IMG/VR virus record: IMGVR_UViG_3300017964_000110 | Coordinates: 1-20,757 of that record | Origin: a virus | Reading direction: 5' to 3' (one strand) | Length of the DNA: 20,757 nucleotides | Part shown: in pieces, positions 1 through 8,600 of the stretch | How positions within the stretch are numbered: the stretch's first letter is position 1 | How the letters are laid out: each line of letters starts with the position of its first letter | Program-made: the position numbers and the translations under genes | The notes under the pieces: model-generated | The model's database searches: none | Seen by the model: the letters and a program-made list of their open reading frames with translations, nothing else | What the model was told of the DNA's origin: nothing

Positions 1-204
1 CCAAACAGCTACCAAGCCTAGTAATCCTTGATCACTAAATCCTGATATAATTGCTTGTACATTTCCAATTACAGAAATGTTTGGCCAAAAAGGAATACCT
101 TGGCCGCTGAATAACACTTCAAGTACAATACCTAGTGCTATTAAAGAAACACCCACATCTGCTAGTGCCGATGCCCATGTTTTTATTTTGTTAATAATAT
201 CCAT
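1..204 (-). CDS. small membrane protein, C-terminal part beyond window edge
   Basis: The gene starts at 204 and runs leftward off the window, so 68 residues are visible with no stop. A strong ribosome binding site, AGGAGG (minus strand, 213-218), lies 8 bases before the ATG, which makes this start convincing. The protein opens with a short amphipathic stretch (MDIINKIKTWASALADVG). A hydrophobic segment follows at about residues 17-32, then a polar/aromatic turn with GIPFWPN (36-42), and a second hydrophobic stretch begins near residue 60. This looks like a small two-helix inner membrane protein. Size and hairpin shape would suit a holin or another small phage membrane protein, but no family motif was recognised and the end is missing. 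It has its own putative promoter at 235-264 and follows the terminator at 331-361, so it appears to be a separate transcription unit. Confidence 0.75.
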   Translation of the reverse strand, partial: MDIINKIKTWASALADVGVSLIALGIVLEVLFSGQGIPFWPNISVIGNVQAIISGFSDQGLLGLVAVW

Positions 205-234
205 AATAAGGACCTCCTAACTTTTGTTTGTAAT

Positions 235-264
235 ATATTATTATAAAACTTTGTACAAAGTCAA
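235..264 (-). promoter_or_regulatory. putative sigma70-like promoter for the membrane protein gene
   Basis: On the minus strand TTGACT (259-264) is followed by overlapping -10 candidates. TATAAT at 240-245 gives a 13-base spacer, which is too short. TAATAT at 235-240 gives 18 bases, which is acceptable but a weaker match. It lies between the terminator of the preceding unit and the strong ribosome binding site of the gene starting at 204. Position supports it; the spacing ambiguity limits confidence. Confidence 0.4.
248..261. repeat. 14-bp perfect palindrome in the promoter spacer
   Basis: ACTTTGTACAAAGT reads the same on both strands. It overlaps the end of the -35 candidate and the spacer of the putative promoter at 235-264. 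That is a typical place for an operator bound by a dimeric repressor. No regulator is identified, so the operator role is inference from position and symmetry. Confidence 0.4.
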
Positions 265-304
265 ATAAAAATTTTACCATAATATTTAAAATTGTGAATA
301 ATCG

Positions 305-324
305 AGTTAACTAATATGTTAACT
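305..324. repeat. inverted repeat, 7-bp arms
   Basis: AGTTAAC (305-311) and GTTAACT (318-324) are perfect reverse complements separated by 6 bases. The repeat lies between the terminator at 331-361 and the putative promoter at 235-264, about 40 bases upstream of that -35 element. It is AT-rich and has no T tract, so a protein-binding site is more likely than a terminator, but chance cannot be excluded. Confidence 0.3.
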
Positions 325-330
325 TTCCAT

Positions 331-361
331 AAAAAAAGGGCGATATTTTGCAATACCGCCC
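331..361 (-). terminator. intrinsic terminator of the 104-residue gene unit
   Basis: Read on the minus strand, GGGCGGTATT pairs with AATATCGCCC over 10 base pairs, including one G-U pair. The loop is the GNRA tetraloop GCAA, and seven T residues follow directly. In the plus direction the same stem has an A-C mismatch and no T tract, so it works in the minus direction only. It lies 57 bases after the stop of the gene ending at 419 and before the promoter of the next minus-strand gene. Confidence 0.88.
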
Positions 362-418
362 AAGTTTTAGTCATTTGTTATTATAGTTATAAACTATTAC
401 ATTTGAACTTTTTTATTA

Positions 419-733
419 TTATGCATTTGCATTGATTACAGTTTTACCTGAATCAGCAAGTAAGTCAATTACAGAGTTTTTAATTGATTTAGCAACTTCG
501 TAGTTACCAGTACCAATTACTCTTACATTGAAATCATAACCTTTTGACACTAGATCAGTTGTTGGTGTTGATCTTTTCATTGCCAAATTTTTATGTTTGA
601 TAACACCACCATTGACGTTACCTGAGTTATCTAGAGCATTTTTAGCCTCATCAAGGAAAACGCCAACTTTGTTGGTTACTCTTCCTTTAGAAAATTCTCT
701 AGTGTATACTACATACTGTTTAGTTCTAGCCAT
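419..733 (-). CDS. 104-residue protein of unknown function
   Basis: The start is placed at 733 (MARTKQYVV), not at an in-frame ATG 42 bases further upstream at 775. The ATG at 733 is preceded by a textbook ribosome binding site, AAGGAGA, seven bases away (741-747), and the upstream ATG has none. The protein is basic in its first half and has no signal peptide, membrane segment or Cys/His metal site. It alternates strand-like stretches (KQYVVYTREF, YDFNVRVIGTG) with an Ala/Lys-rich helix-like stretch (YEVAKSIKNSVIDLLADSG), which suggests a small alpha/beta globular domain. The family is not recognised. It is an isolated cassette with its own promoter (784-810) and terminator (331-361), suggesting independent and perhaps early or strong expression. 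Confidence 0.85.
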   Translation of the reverse strand: MARTKQYVVYTREFSKGRVTNKVGVFLDEAKNALDNSGNVNGGVIKHKNLAMKRSTPTTDLVSKGYDFNVRVIGTGNYEVAKSIKNSVIDLLADSGKTVINANA

Positions 734-783
734 TTGTGTATCTCCTTCAAATAGGTTTTTTATTAAGTTAAACATATCTATAT

Positions 784-810
784 ATTATACTAGAATGTGC
801 TGTTTGTCAA
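784..810 (-). promoter_or_regulatory. sigma70-like promoter of the 104-residue gene
   Basis: On the minus strand a perfect TTGACA (805-810) is followed by a perfect TATAAT (784-789). The 15-base spacer is shorter than the usual 17; the weaker TAATAT at 781-786 would give 18. The predicted message would carry a leader of about 40-45 bases with a good ribosome binding site. Two perfect hexamers directly upstream of a single-gene unit that ends in a terminator make a host-polymerase promoter likely. Confidence 0.55.
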
Positions 811-813
811 CAA

Positions 814-1062
814 CTATTTTATCCACTTTTTGGATTTTTCTACTTTGATACCAGCATTTTTAAATATGAGTTCTGGAAAACGCATGATTTCGTCTTTGAT
901 TTCATACATCTTTAAAGAAACATCATGGTCGTCATACCATAATTCGTCTGAAAGTTTTTTGTTGTACACATCTGTAATGACATCCAATAAACGAACAGCT
1001 TGTTCTTTTTCCATATACCACCATTCTTTGCCATTGGCAAAGTTTTTTAAATTTGCTGACAT
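814..1062 (-). CDS. 82-residue charged protein of unknown function
   Basis: It starts four bases after the stop of the clpP-like gene and is read in the same direction, so it is probably cotranscribed and may depend on translational coupling. No clear ribosome binding site precedes the ATG at 1062. An alternative start at residue 17 (MEKEQAVRLLD) has a purine/G-rich GGTGG stretch upstream and cannot be ruled out. The product is rich in Lys, Glu and Asp, with a likely helix over residues 17-35 and a second helical stretch around residues 50-62. It has no membrane segment and no recognised motif. Its place after a ClpP-like protease raises the possibility of an adaptor or inhibitor of that enzyme, but only position supports that. 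Confidence 0.65.
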   Translation of the reverse strand: MSANLKNFANGKEWWYMEKEQAVRLLDVITDVYNKKLSDELWYDDHDVSLKMYEIKDEIMRFPELIFKNAGIKVEKSKKWIK

Positions 1063-1066
1063 ATTG

Positions 1067-1627
1067 TTATAATATATGATCTGCTATCTTTAAGTCAACC
1101 AGTTGTTTTGCCGTAAAGTATTGATCAGAAGGATTATTAAACTTTTTACGTACTTCTGATAGAGGAAATCCAGTTGCATCTCTTAGAATTTGCATTGATC
1201 GTTGTTCACAGTTCACGTTTTCTTTCATCTGTGATCTCATATCATGCATTTTAGATTCCATTGCATCTGAATGTTGATGATTCATAATACCAGTATTTTT
1301 ACCAATGTATCTTTCGCCTTGCTTTCCACTAGCAAAAATTAAAAAACCTGCACTCATAACAGCACCAATTCCTATTGTGGATATGTGATGATAGCTATTA
1401 CGCATAACATCAATTAATCCAAAAGTTTCATATAAGTCCCCACCAACGGTGTTCACATATAATTTTAGAGTTCTTTTAGGTTTCTTGTTTAGGTTACAAG
1501 CAATAATCCATTTTATAGCTTTGCCAATATTTTCTTCAGTTAATTCTCCATTCAGATAATGTATATCTTCATTGTTAAGCAAAACGTCAACTCTATCTTC
1601 AGCAGTAAATTGGTCGTATTTTTTCAT
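1067..1627 (-). CDS. ClpP-like serine protease (family S14)
   Basis: The 186-residue product has the ClpP fold signatures in the expected order. NTVGGD at 59-64 corresponds to the substrate-binding loop, GAVMSAGF at 88-95 holds the nucleophile Ser92, MNHQHS at 115-120 holds the catalytic His117, and PSDQYFTA at 166-173 holds Asp168. The triad is therefore intact. The length is close to bacterial ClpP (about 190-200 residues). No signal peptide or membrane segment is seen. Some tailed phages use ClpP-type enzymes as head-maturation proteases. Here the gene is not beside capsid genes but is divergent from the baseplate cluster, so a role in cytoplasmic protein turnover, alone or with host Clp ATPases, is equally possible. 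No clear ribosome binding site is seen before the ATG. An exact T4-type late promoter octamer lies 30 bases upstream (1658-1665). It appears to form a two-gene unit with the 82-residue gene downstream. Confidence 0.9.
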   Translation of the reverse strand: MKKYDQFTAEDRVDVLLNNEDIHYLNGELTEENIGKAIKWIIACNLNKKPKRTLKLYVNTVGGDLYETFGLIDVMRNSYHHISTIGIGAVMSAGFLIFASGKQGERYIGKNTGIMNHQHSDAMESKMHDMRSQMKENVNCEQRSMQILRDATGFPLSEVRKKFNNPSDQYFTAKQLVDLKIADHIL

Positions 1628-1657
1628 TGGTTAAATAGTATATGTTAATATGTAACT

Positions 1658-1677
1658 TATTTATAAGCAGATGTCAA
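1658..1677 (-). promoter_or_regulatory. putative late promoter of the clpP-like gene
   Basis: On the minus strand the octamer TATAAATA (1658-1665) is identical to the T4 late promoter consensus and lies 30 bases before the ATG at 1627. A TTGACA (1672-1677) sits 6 bases upstream of it. That is too close to pair with the octamer as a sigma70 promoter, and no good -10 hexamer lies 16-18 bases away. The octamer is embedded in the short palindrome CTTATAAATAAG. A late promoter is the better reading, though AT richness makes single octamers cheap. Confidence 0.5.
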
Positions 1678-1706
1678 GCATAATTAAGTTAGCAGTTAAT
1701 CAAAGC

Positions 1707-1714
1707 AATAAATA
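1707..1714 (+). promoter_or_regulatory. putative late promoter of gene 25
   Basis: AATAAATA lies 17 bases upstream of the gene 25 ATG and differs from T4 TATAAATA at the first base only. The same octamer precedes the 448-, 226- and 433-residue genes. Between it and the start lies the ribosome binding region AAGGATAAGGA (1720-1730). This would start a late transcript covering gene 25, gene 6 and the giant gene. Confidence 0.65.
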
Positions 1715-1731
1715 TTATTAAGGATAAGGAA

Positions 1732-2157
1732 ATGGCATACTCGGGTTCAACACAAATGACTAATTCCACTGCAAATAGTAGTGAAGATTCAGGATTTAAT
1801 CAGATCTATAAAGGGTTTTCAACGAGTGCTGGAAACAAGAGTAATATGCTATATGATATTGATGTAGTAAAACAAGATCTTATCAATCACTTTTATACCA
1901 GAAAAGGCGAAAGAGTTATGAATCCTGAATTTGGTTCAATTGTGTGGGATCTATTATATGAACCACTTGATGAAAGTGCAGAAGAAGATTTAATTGAGGA
2001 TTGTAGTAGAATTGTAAATGAAGATCCAAGATGTGAATTAATAGACATTCGTTTAGATTCGTTGGGCAACGGTATAAGAATTGATATCAGTATTAACGTT
2101 TTACCATTTAATAAACAAGCAGTAATGCAATTGGATTTTGAAAGAGAAACATTATAA
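1732..2157 (+). CDS. 25: gp25-like baseplate wedge subunit
   Basis: The 141-residue product matches the gp25 / GPW family of phage baseplate wedge proteins. The core begins near residue 40 with DVVKQDLINHFYTRKGERVM, followed by the family hallmark GER-x3-P-x-FG (residues 58-67) and a WDLLYEPLDE helix. The C-terminal strands include IRIDISINVLPFN. Length is close to T4 gp25 (132 residues); the extra residues are a Ser/Thr/Asn-rich N-terminal tail of about 40 residues. In contractile-tail phages gp25 sits in the inner baseplate next to gp6 and bears a sheath-like handshake domain that seeds sheath assembly. The ATG is preceded by AAGGATAAGGA. Its TAA stop shares one base with the gene 6 ATG, so the two are probably translationally coupled. 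Confidence 0.93.
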   Translation: MAYSGSTQMTNSTANSSEDSGFNQIYKGFSTSAGNKSNMLYDIDVVKQDLINHFYTRKGERVMNPEFGSIVWDLLYEPLDESAEEDLIEDCSRIVNEDPRCELIDIRLDSLGNGIRIDISINVLPFNKQAVMQLDFERETL

Positions 2158-5100
2158 TGAGTCAAATAGTAAGACAGAATAATTTATTTGCCGCAGAAGA
2201 CTGGAAAACAGTTTACAGAACATTTTCACAAGCAAACTTTACAGCATATGATTATGATTCAATCAGATCAACAATGCTTAACTACATCTCAGTAAACTAT
2301 CCTGAAGATTTTAATGATTATATTCAATCCAGTGAATTTATTGCTATTATTGATCTTGTTGCATATCTAGGCCAAAGTATTGCATTTAGAACAGATTTAA
2401 ATTCAAGAGAAAACTTTTTAGATACTGCTGAAAGAAGAGACTCAATTATTCGATTAGCAAAACTAATTAATTACAGAACTAAAAGAAATGTTCCTGCTAG
2501 AGGTATTTTAAAAATTACAAAAATTTTAACTAGTGAACCATTAGAAGATTCTAATGGTAATGAACTTTCAAACACATCAATATCTTGGAACGATTCTACA
2601 AATGCTGATTGGTATGATCAGTGGTTAACAATTTGTAATTCAATGTTTAATTCAACAAACCAGTTTGGCAATCCAACATCAAAAAAAGTTGTTGGTGGAG
2701 TACCGACAGAAATTTATAATGTTAACTCACAAACAGACACCAGTGTTGTTAAACCTATTTCTGTTAGCATCGACGGAGTGAATACTAAAATTGATATTGT
2801 AAAATCATCAATTAACACTTCTAATTATTTAGAAGAAAGATCTCCAGACCAAACAGATGCATTTACTATAATATATAGAAACAACAACCAAGGTTTTGGA
2901 TCAGTTGACACTGGGTTTTTTGTTTATTTTAAAGAAGGTGAATTAGAATACCAAGACCAATATTATAACGACCCAATACCAAACAGAGTTTTATCTGTTG
3001 ATAAAACAAACATTAACGATTTAGATGTTTGGGTACAGAAAGTATCATCTGGCGGTGTCCCAATAGAAAAATGGAAAAAAGTTCCTTCGTTGTTTGGGCA
3101 AAACACCATCTACAATTCACTTGCATTGTCTGAAAGAAATATCTTTAACGTACAGTCTGAAAATAACGACAAAATAAAAGTATTGTTTGCAGATGGCAAC
3201 TTTGGTAATGCACCCAAAGGAAATATTAGAGTTTGGTATAGACGAAGCAAAGGCAAAGGCCAAGTATTAAGAGCAAACAGAATTCAAAACAAAGAAGTTA
3301 CATTGACTTATCTTAACAAAGACGGTCAAGAGTATCAGGCTACACTAAGTTTAACATTAACATATACTGTTAACAATTCATCTGATACAGAAACAAATGC
3401 AAATATTAAAAATAATGCACCGGTGGCATTCTATACACAAGATCGTATGGTAAATGCAGAAGACTATGCAATTTTTCCATTAACACAATCACAAACAATA
3501 CAAAAAATCAAAACAATTAATAGAACACACATAGGTCATTCAAGATATCTTGATACAAATGACCCTACTGGTACTGTTAAAAATGTAAATGTTTTTGGCG
3601 AAGATGGAATCTTGTATAAGAATCCAAACTTTACATTGGCTACTGAAGAAATAACTGGAATTATATCAGATAATTCTAGTTATAGTTACATTATTAATAG
3701 TGTGCTTGAACCTTTATTAAAAAAACCACAGTTAAAGAATTTTTATTTTGATACTTACAAAAAAGCAGTTGAAACTGATCATGATTCAGATCAATTTGAA
3801 ATGGATCAAGTATCAGTGAACCAAGTTGCGTGGCAACCTTATCCAGTTTCAGGATCAAGCAACGTTGGATTTTTCTATATTGGTAACGCCCCGGTGTTAG
3901 CAACAGGTAGACCAAATTCAGCACAATTAATTACAGTATTCAATAATCCATACAGTTCAAATGAAAAACTTGCATTTATTAGACCTGGTGCTAAGTTAGA
4001 ATTTGTTGACAGTTATTCCAACCCTACTACAATCAAATGGGCCACTGTTGTTTCTGTTACTAATGATGGTACAATTTTATCATCAGAAACTACAGGATCA
4101 ATCACACTTGATCAAGAAATAACAGCTGGCCTAAAAGTTAGAAAAGTCTTGCCAGCTTTTAGGACAACATTGTCAACTGATGAAAAAGCATTAATACAGG
4201 CACAAATGGAAGCAGGATTAGATTTCGGTATAGGATATCATTACAGAGATTTATCAACAACAGCAAATAAATGGTATGTAATTGGTGAAGACTTTGTTGA
4301 TACCTCAGCAGATTTTACAGTAAAATATAATCAGTCACACGGCGGATACAGTTCATTAGGTGAAGATGCTTCTTGGTTAATAAGAGCTTCATACATACCT
4401 GCATCTGATACTGCTAGTTCACCAAAATATGTTTTTACAGTTAGAGGACTAGAATATGTTTTTGAAAGTGACAACGAAGTTAGATTTTTCTATGTAGACA
4501 AATATAAAAATATTAGTACACAAACAGGAAAAGCAATCAAAGATACAATCAAAATACTTGATATAAACAAAGATGTAGACGTATTATCAAACCCAGCAAG
4601 TACAACAAAATTAACAAACCCGGTAACATTTGAATTGTCCGAAGAATTTGTTGAGCAAGACGGATATGTTGATACTAAAAAAGTTAAAATTGCAAACTAT
4701 GATTCAGACGATGACGGAATGCCAGACAATCCAATTGGTCATGAACTTTTAATTAACGATACTAATTTTGTATTCTTTAATAGTTACAGCGATTACAATG
4801 GTTATACATATTACAAGATTAACAAAGAGGTCTCTCAAGTTGATGTATTAACCGGAGCGGGTCTTGAATTTTTAACAACTGATCAACAGTTTTATTTGAA
4901 TAATACTAAACTTAACAACGGAACGTCATCTCAATATACAAAAAGATATGGTGTTTCTGGTAATACAATTTATAAAGCGTATACTGGAAGAACAGCAACA
5001 ACATCAGAGCCGTTCTATTTTCAGTATAAGCATTCAGCACCAAGAACACAAAGAGTTGATCCTAGCGTATCTAACATTATTGAAATGATTGTTTTACAAA

Positions 5101-5648
5101 CATCATATTATACAAATATACAGAACTGGTTTGCCGCAAATAAAACTGCCGCAGAATTACCTGTTCAACCAACTGCAACAGAGTTAAAAGAATCACTAGC
5201 AGAACTTGAAAAATATAAAACAATAGGAGATCAAATAGTTTATTCTCCAGCTAAATTTAAATTGTTGTTTGGTAAAACTGCTAATGTGGCTAACCAAGCT
5301 ACATTTAGAGTAGTTAAAATACCAGGTGCAACATTTACAGATAATCAAATTAAAACAGGTGTTGTTAATGCAATCAACGATTACTTTAATATTGCAAACT
5401 GGGATTTTGGAGACACATTCTTTTTTACAGAATTATCAGCGTACATTCACAATCAACTGTCGTCGCAAATTTCATCTGTTGTAATTGTGCCCAATGACAG
5501 TGAATCAAAATTTGGTAATCTTTTTCAAATTAGAGCAGAACCAAATGAACTTTTCTTTTCAACGGCATCTGTTGAGGATGTTGAAATTGTAGTAGGTTTA
5601 ACTGGAAACAATTTAAACCCTTCAATGACAGACACTGGGAGTTACTAA
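2157..5648 (+). CDS. 6: gp6-like baseplate wedge protein, enlarged
   Basis: The gp6 assignment rests on position after gene 25 and on recognisable blocks. The N-terminal part has a conserved FLDTAERRDSIIRLAKLINY segment near residue 85 and the following TKRNVPARGILKI. A VNAEDYAIFPLT segment lies near residue 430. A YKHSAPRTQRVDPSVSNIIE block lies near residue 960. The C-terminal domain (about residues 1020-1150) has the family pattern of a repeated small alpha/beta unit ending in EPNELFFS. gp6 dimers form the ring that holds the wedges together in T4 baseplates. At 1163 residues it is far longer than T4 gp6 (660 residues). The extra length is mainly in the middle and includes a DSDDDGMPD loop at 849-857 that resembles a calcium-binding DxDxDG site. 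Stop and next start are 3 bases apart. Confidence 0.88.
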   Translation: MSQIVRQNNLFAAEDWKTVYRTFSQANFTAYDYDSIRSTMLNYISVNYPEDFNDYIQSSEFIAIIDLVAYLGQSIAFRTDLNSRENFLDTAERRDSIIRLAKLINYRTKRNVPARGILKITKILTSEPLEDSNGNELSNTSISWNDSTNADWYDQWLTICNSMFNSTNQFGNPTSKKVVGGVPTEIYNVNSQTDTSVVKPISVSIDGVNTKIDIVKSSINTSNYLEERSPDQTDAFTIIYRNNNQGFGSVDTGFFVYFKEGELEYQDQYYNDPIPNRVLSVDKTNINDLDVWVQKVSSGGVPIEKWKKVPSLFGQNTIYNSLALSERNIFNVQSENNDKIKVLFADGNFGNAPKGNIRVWYRRSKGKGQVLRANRIQNKEVTLTYLNKDGQEYQATLSLTLTYTVNNSSDTETNANIKNNAPVAFYTQDRMVNAEDYAIFPLTQSQTIQKIKTINRTHIGHSRYLDTNDPTGTVKNVNVFGEDGILYKNPNFTLATEEITGIISDNSSYSYIINSVLEPLLKKPQLKNFYFDTYKKAVETDHDSDQFEMDQVSVNQVAWQPYPVSGSSNVGFFYIGNAPVLATGRPNSAQLITVFNNPYSSNEKLAFIRPGAKLEFVDSYSNPTTIKWATVVSVTNDGTILSSETTGSITLDQEITAGLKVRKVLPAFRTTLSTDEKALIQAQMEAGLDFGIGYHYRDLSTTANKWYVIGEDFVDTSADFTVKYNQSHGGYSSLGEDASWLIRASYIPASDTASSPKYVFTVRGLEYVFESDNEVRFFYVDKYKNISTQTGKAIKDTIKILDINKDVDVLSNPASTTKLTNPVTFELSEEFVEQDGYVDTKKVKIANYDSDDDGMPDNPIGHELLINDTNFVFFNSYSDYNGYTYYKINKEVSQVDVLTGAGLEFLTTDQQFYLNNTKLNNGTSSQYTKRYGVSGNTIYKAYTGRTATTSEPFYFQYKHSAPRTQRVDPSVSNIIEMIVLQTSYYTNIQNWFAANKTAAELPVQPTATELKESLAELEKYKTIGDQIVYSPAKFKLLFGKTANVANQATFRVVKIPGATFTDNQIKTGVVNAINDYFNIANWDFGDTFFFTELSAYIHNQLSSQISSVVIVPNDSESKFGNLFQIRAEPNELFFSTASVEDVEIVVGLTGNNLNPSMTDTGSY

Positions 5649-5651
5649 TAA

Positions 5652-8600
5652 ATGGCTAAGGTAAGTTCAAAGTTACCAGAGTTTTTACAGAATCCAAAAC
5701 TGAAAAACTTTTTTGATGGCACAGTAGAACAAGCATTTTCAAAAGCCGACAATGAAAAAGTTACTGAATGGATTGGTAGAAAATACGGCACATATTATAA
5801 TCCTTTCAAAGATAATTACAAGCCCGAAGATAACAGCTTAAGAAAGAATTATCAATTAGAAACCACAGCCACATTAAAAAATCCTGACAATCTACTAACG
5901 TCAGATTCTATATTTTTTAACGAAGCTCTTGATTACATAGTAAATGAAAATGGAAAAATTAATAATCAAAATAGATTGTTTGGTCAAGAATATTATACAT
6001 ATTCTCCACCTATTGATTATGATAAATTTTTAAATTACGAAAACTATTATTGGTATCCAAGTTTAGATACTGGTGTTCCGAGTGTTGTTGTTTCAGGAAC
6101 TACTGAAACATTTACAGCAACAAACAGCCAAGATTTCACATTAGAATATCCTATATCAAGTAACGATGAAGTAAAAGTTAACGGAACACTGATTTCAACG
6201 TATACATCAACCGGATTAAATTTAACTATAAGTAGTCCAACTTTATCCGCAGGCGATAACATTTCTGTATTACATAAAATCGATCCAGATGATATCGTTG
6301 GTTTAAAAATTTATACATCACCAAACGGAATTACGTTCACATCAGGTTTATTAATTGAGTTTTCATCAAACTATCTTTCAAATTCAAGTTATGCAAACAA
6401 AAGATATTTTGTTGAAGGTGTTAATAGCAAAAATGGTATTGAATTTGTTGAAACCAGTGACGAAACTGAATTATTTTTAGATGAAGAGTTTCTTCCATGG
6501 GATCCGGCTGAAGATCAAGGAACAACATCAACAACAGATGGATTTGATTCAAATAGATGGGATACTGTTCCTTCAATTCAAAATCCTGACTATATTACAA
6601 TTGAAAGAGGTTGTACTGACAAAAATCCATGGTCTCGAACTAACGGTTGGGTACACAAAGATGTTATTACAGCATATAAAAACTTTCAAGAAGAAGTAAC
6701 CGTATATCATCCTTTTGATAGTGTTACAAGTTCTATCAGTGGTTGGGACGATGGTTACTGGGATAGCACAACTGAATTTCAACCTTCAATATTTCAATTA
6801 GATATTAGCAGAAAAGGTAGAAGACCTATTATCGAATTCAAAAAAGATATAAAACTTTATAACTACGGAGAAAAACACACACAAACAGTTGACGTGTTGT
6901 CTATAGAAGACACAATTGATGATATAACAGGAGAAGCAAGTTATAGAATTGATGATATTGAATTACGCGATGGTATGAAAATATTGTTTATTAATTCAAA
7001 CTTTGAAACAACACTAACACCATGGGATGGTGATAGTTATCCATGGGACCATGACAGTGATAATAATCCTTTAACGCCAGTTGAAGATGATGGCGACATT
7101 ACAACAACGTCAGGACTAACAGGCGGTGACGTTGGTTGGGATATCTCCGGTACCGACTTTGATGTTTCAAGTTCAATATGGCAAGTGTCAGGAGTAGGCT
7201 CATCTATAACACTTACAAAAGTACCCAGCGTTACTATTGATGATTATAGTTTAGTGACTATTAGACTTGGTGCAGTGAACGCCGGCAGAGAATACTACTG
7301 GACAGGATATGCATGGCAAGTATCACAACAGAAAACTTCTTTAAATCAATCACCATTGTTTGCATTATATGATAGTAACGGCAAGTCATTAGACGATTCA
7401 ATTACATATCCATTATCAACTTTTGTTGGTAATAAAATATTTGGCTATAAAATAGGCACAGGCGCCACTGATTCTGTATTAGGATTTGCACCTTATTATG
7501 TAGGATATAATTCGGTTAGTAACTACCAATTTGAAAACTTTTTAAACACTGATTCTAGTATAAATGGATTCAAGTATTATAAACAATTTGATTATAAAAA
7601 TATTTTAAAAGATACAATTGAATATGATCTAGTAATTAATCCAGACTATACATCTTCTGCTAACAAAGTTTATATAGAAAATATAAAACAGCAAACATTA
7701 AATTTACAAAGAGGAAATTCTTATAAATTATTATTAAATGACAGTTCGTTTAGTTCAAACGGGTTTTCAAAAACATATCATCCTGTATTGATAAGTTTAA
7801 CAGACGACGGAGTACACAACTCGGGCACAGTTTATAATACCGGTGTAAAATATTATCTTGATAATGTTGAAGTAACAGAAACGGTTTTTAAATCTAGTTC
7901 TTTTAACACAGCCAAAAAAAGATACATCGAAATTAATCCTACAGCATCAACTCCTGACACATTATATTATTTCTGTAATACACATCCTGGCATGGGAGGA
8001 AAAATAAGTTTATTAGATAATCCTTATTCTACTGTTGCTGAAAAAACAGAAACAAATTATTTTAACGAATGGAGATCAGTTGAAACAAAATCAAAACAAA
8101 AATTAATTCAAGAATTTGAAACTGACGAATATTCTATCAAAAATAATTTTAAACTTGATACTATTGTAGCAAGTGATCAGTCCGTGCAAGTATATGTTAA
8201 CAACAAACTGGTATCAAACTATACAATTAATTTTGGGCAGTTTATTAAATTTAATAGTGATTTAGAAAATCATCAACATATTTTAATAAAGTATGATACA
8301 AATGATGTTGATACAATACTAACATCAGCCTATCACGAAGTGCCAAAAAACTTGTCTAATAACTCACAAAACAAAGATGTAGTTAGTTACAGTTATAGTA
8401 ATTTCTTAGATCATTTTGCTTCTGGTATACAAAATCAGCATAATCTTGTAGGACTTGCACTAGGTAATAACACATATCGAGACACTAGAAAAGATTTAAA
8501 TTTATCTACTGAAATTTTACAACACAATGCACCGTTACTAAAATTTATGACCCATGTTAACAGTGATGACAGAAATATTGTCAAGTCTGTTAGATATGCA

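Noticed and set aside
719-733. N-terminus MARTKQ matches the first residues of histone H3
   Set aside because: Only five residues after Met agree and the following sequence is unrelated; treated as chance, not mimicry.
734-775. In-frame upstream ATG at 775 that would lengthen the 104-residue protein by 14 residues
   Set aside because: The AAGGAGA ribosome binding site lies inside this stretch, seven bases before ATG 733, and nothing comparable precedes 775.
5644-5654. AATAAATG at the gene 6 / giant gene junction as a further late promoter
   Set aside because: It is formed by the stop codon, the gap and the ATG itself, so it could not give a usable transcript for the giant gene.
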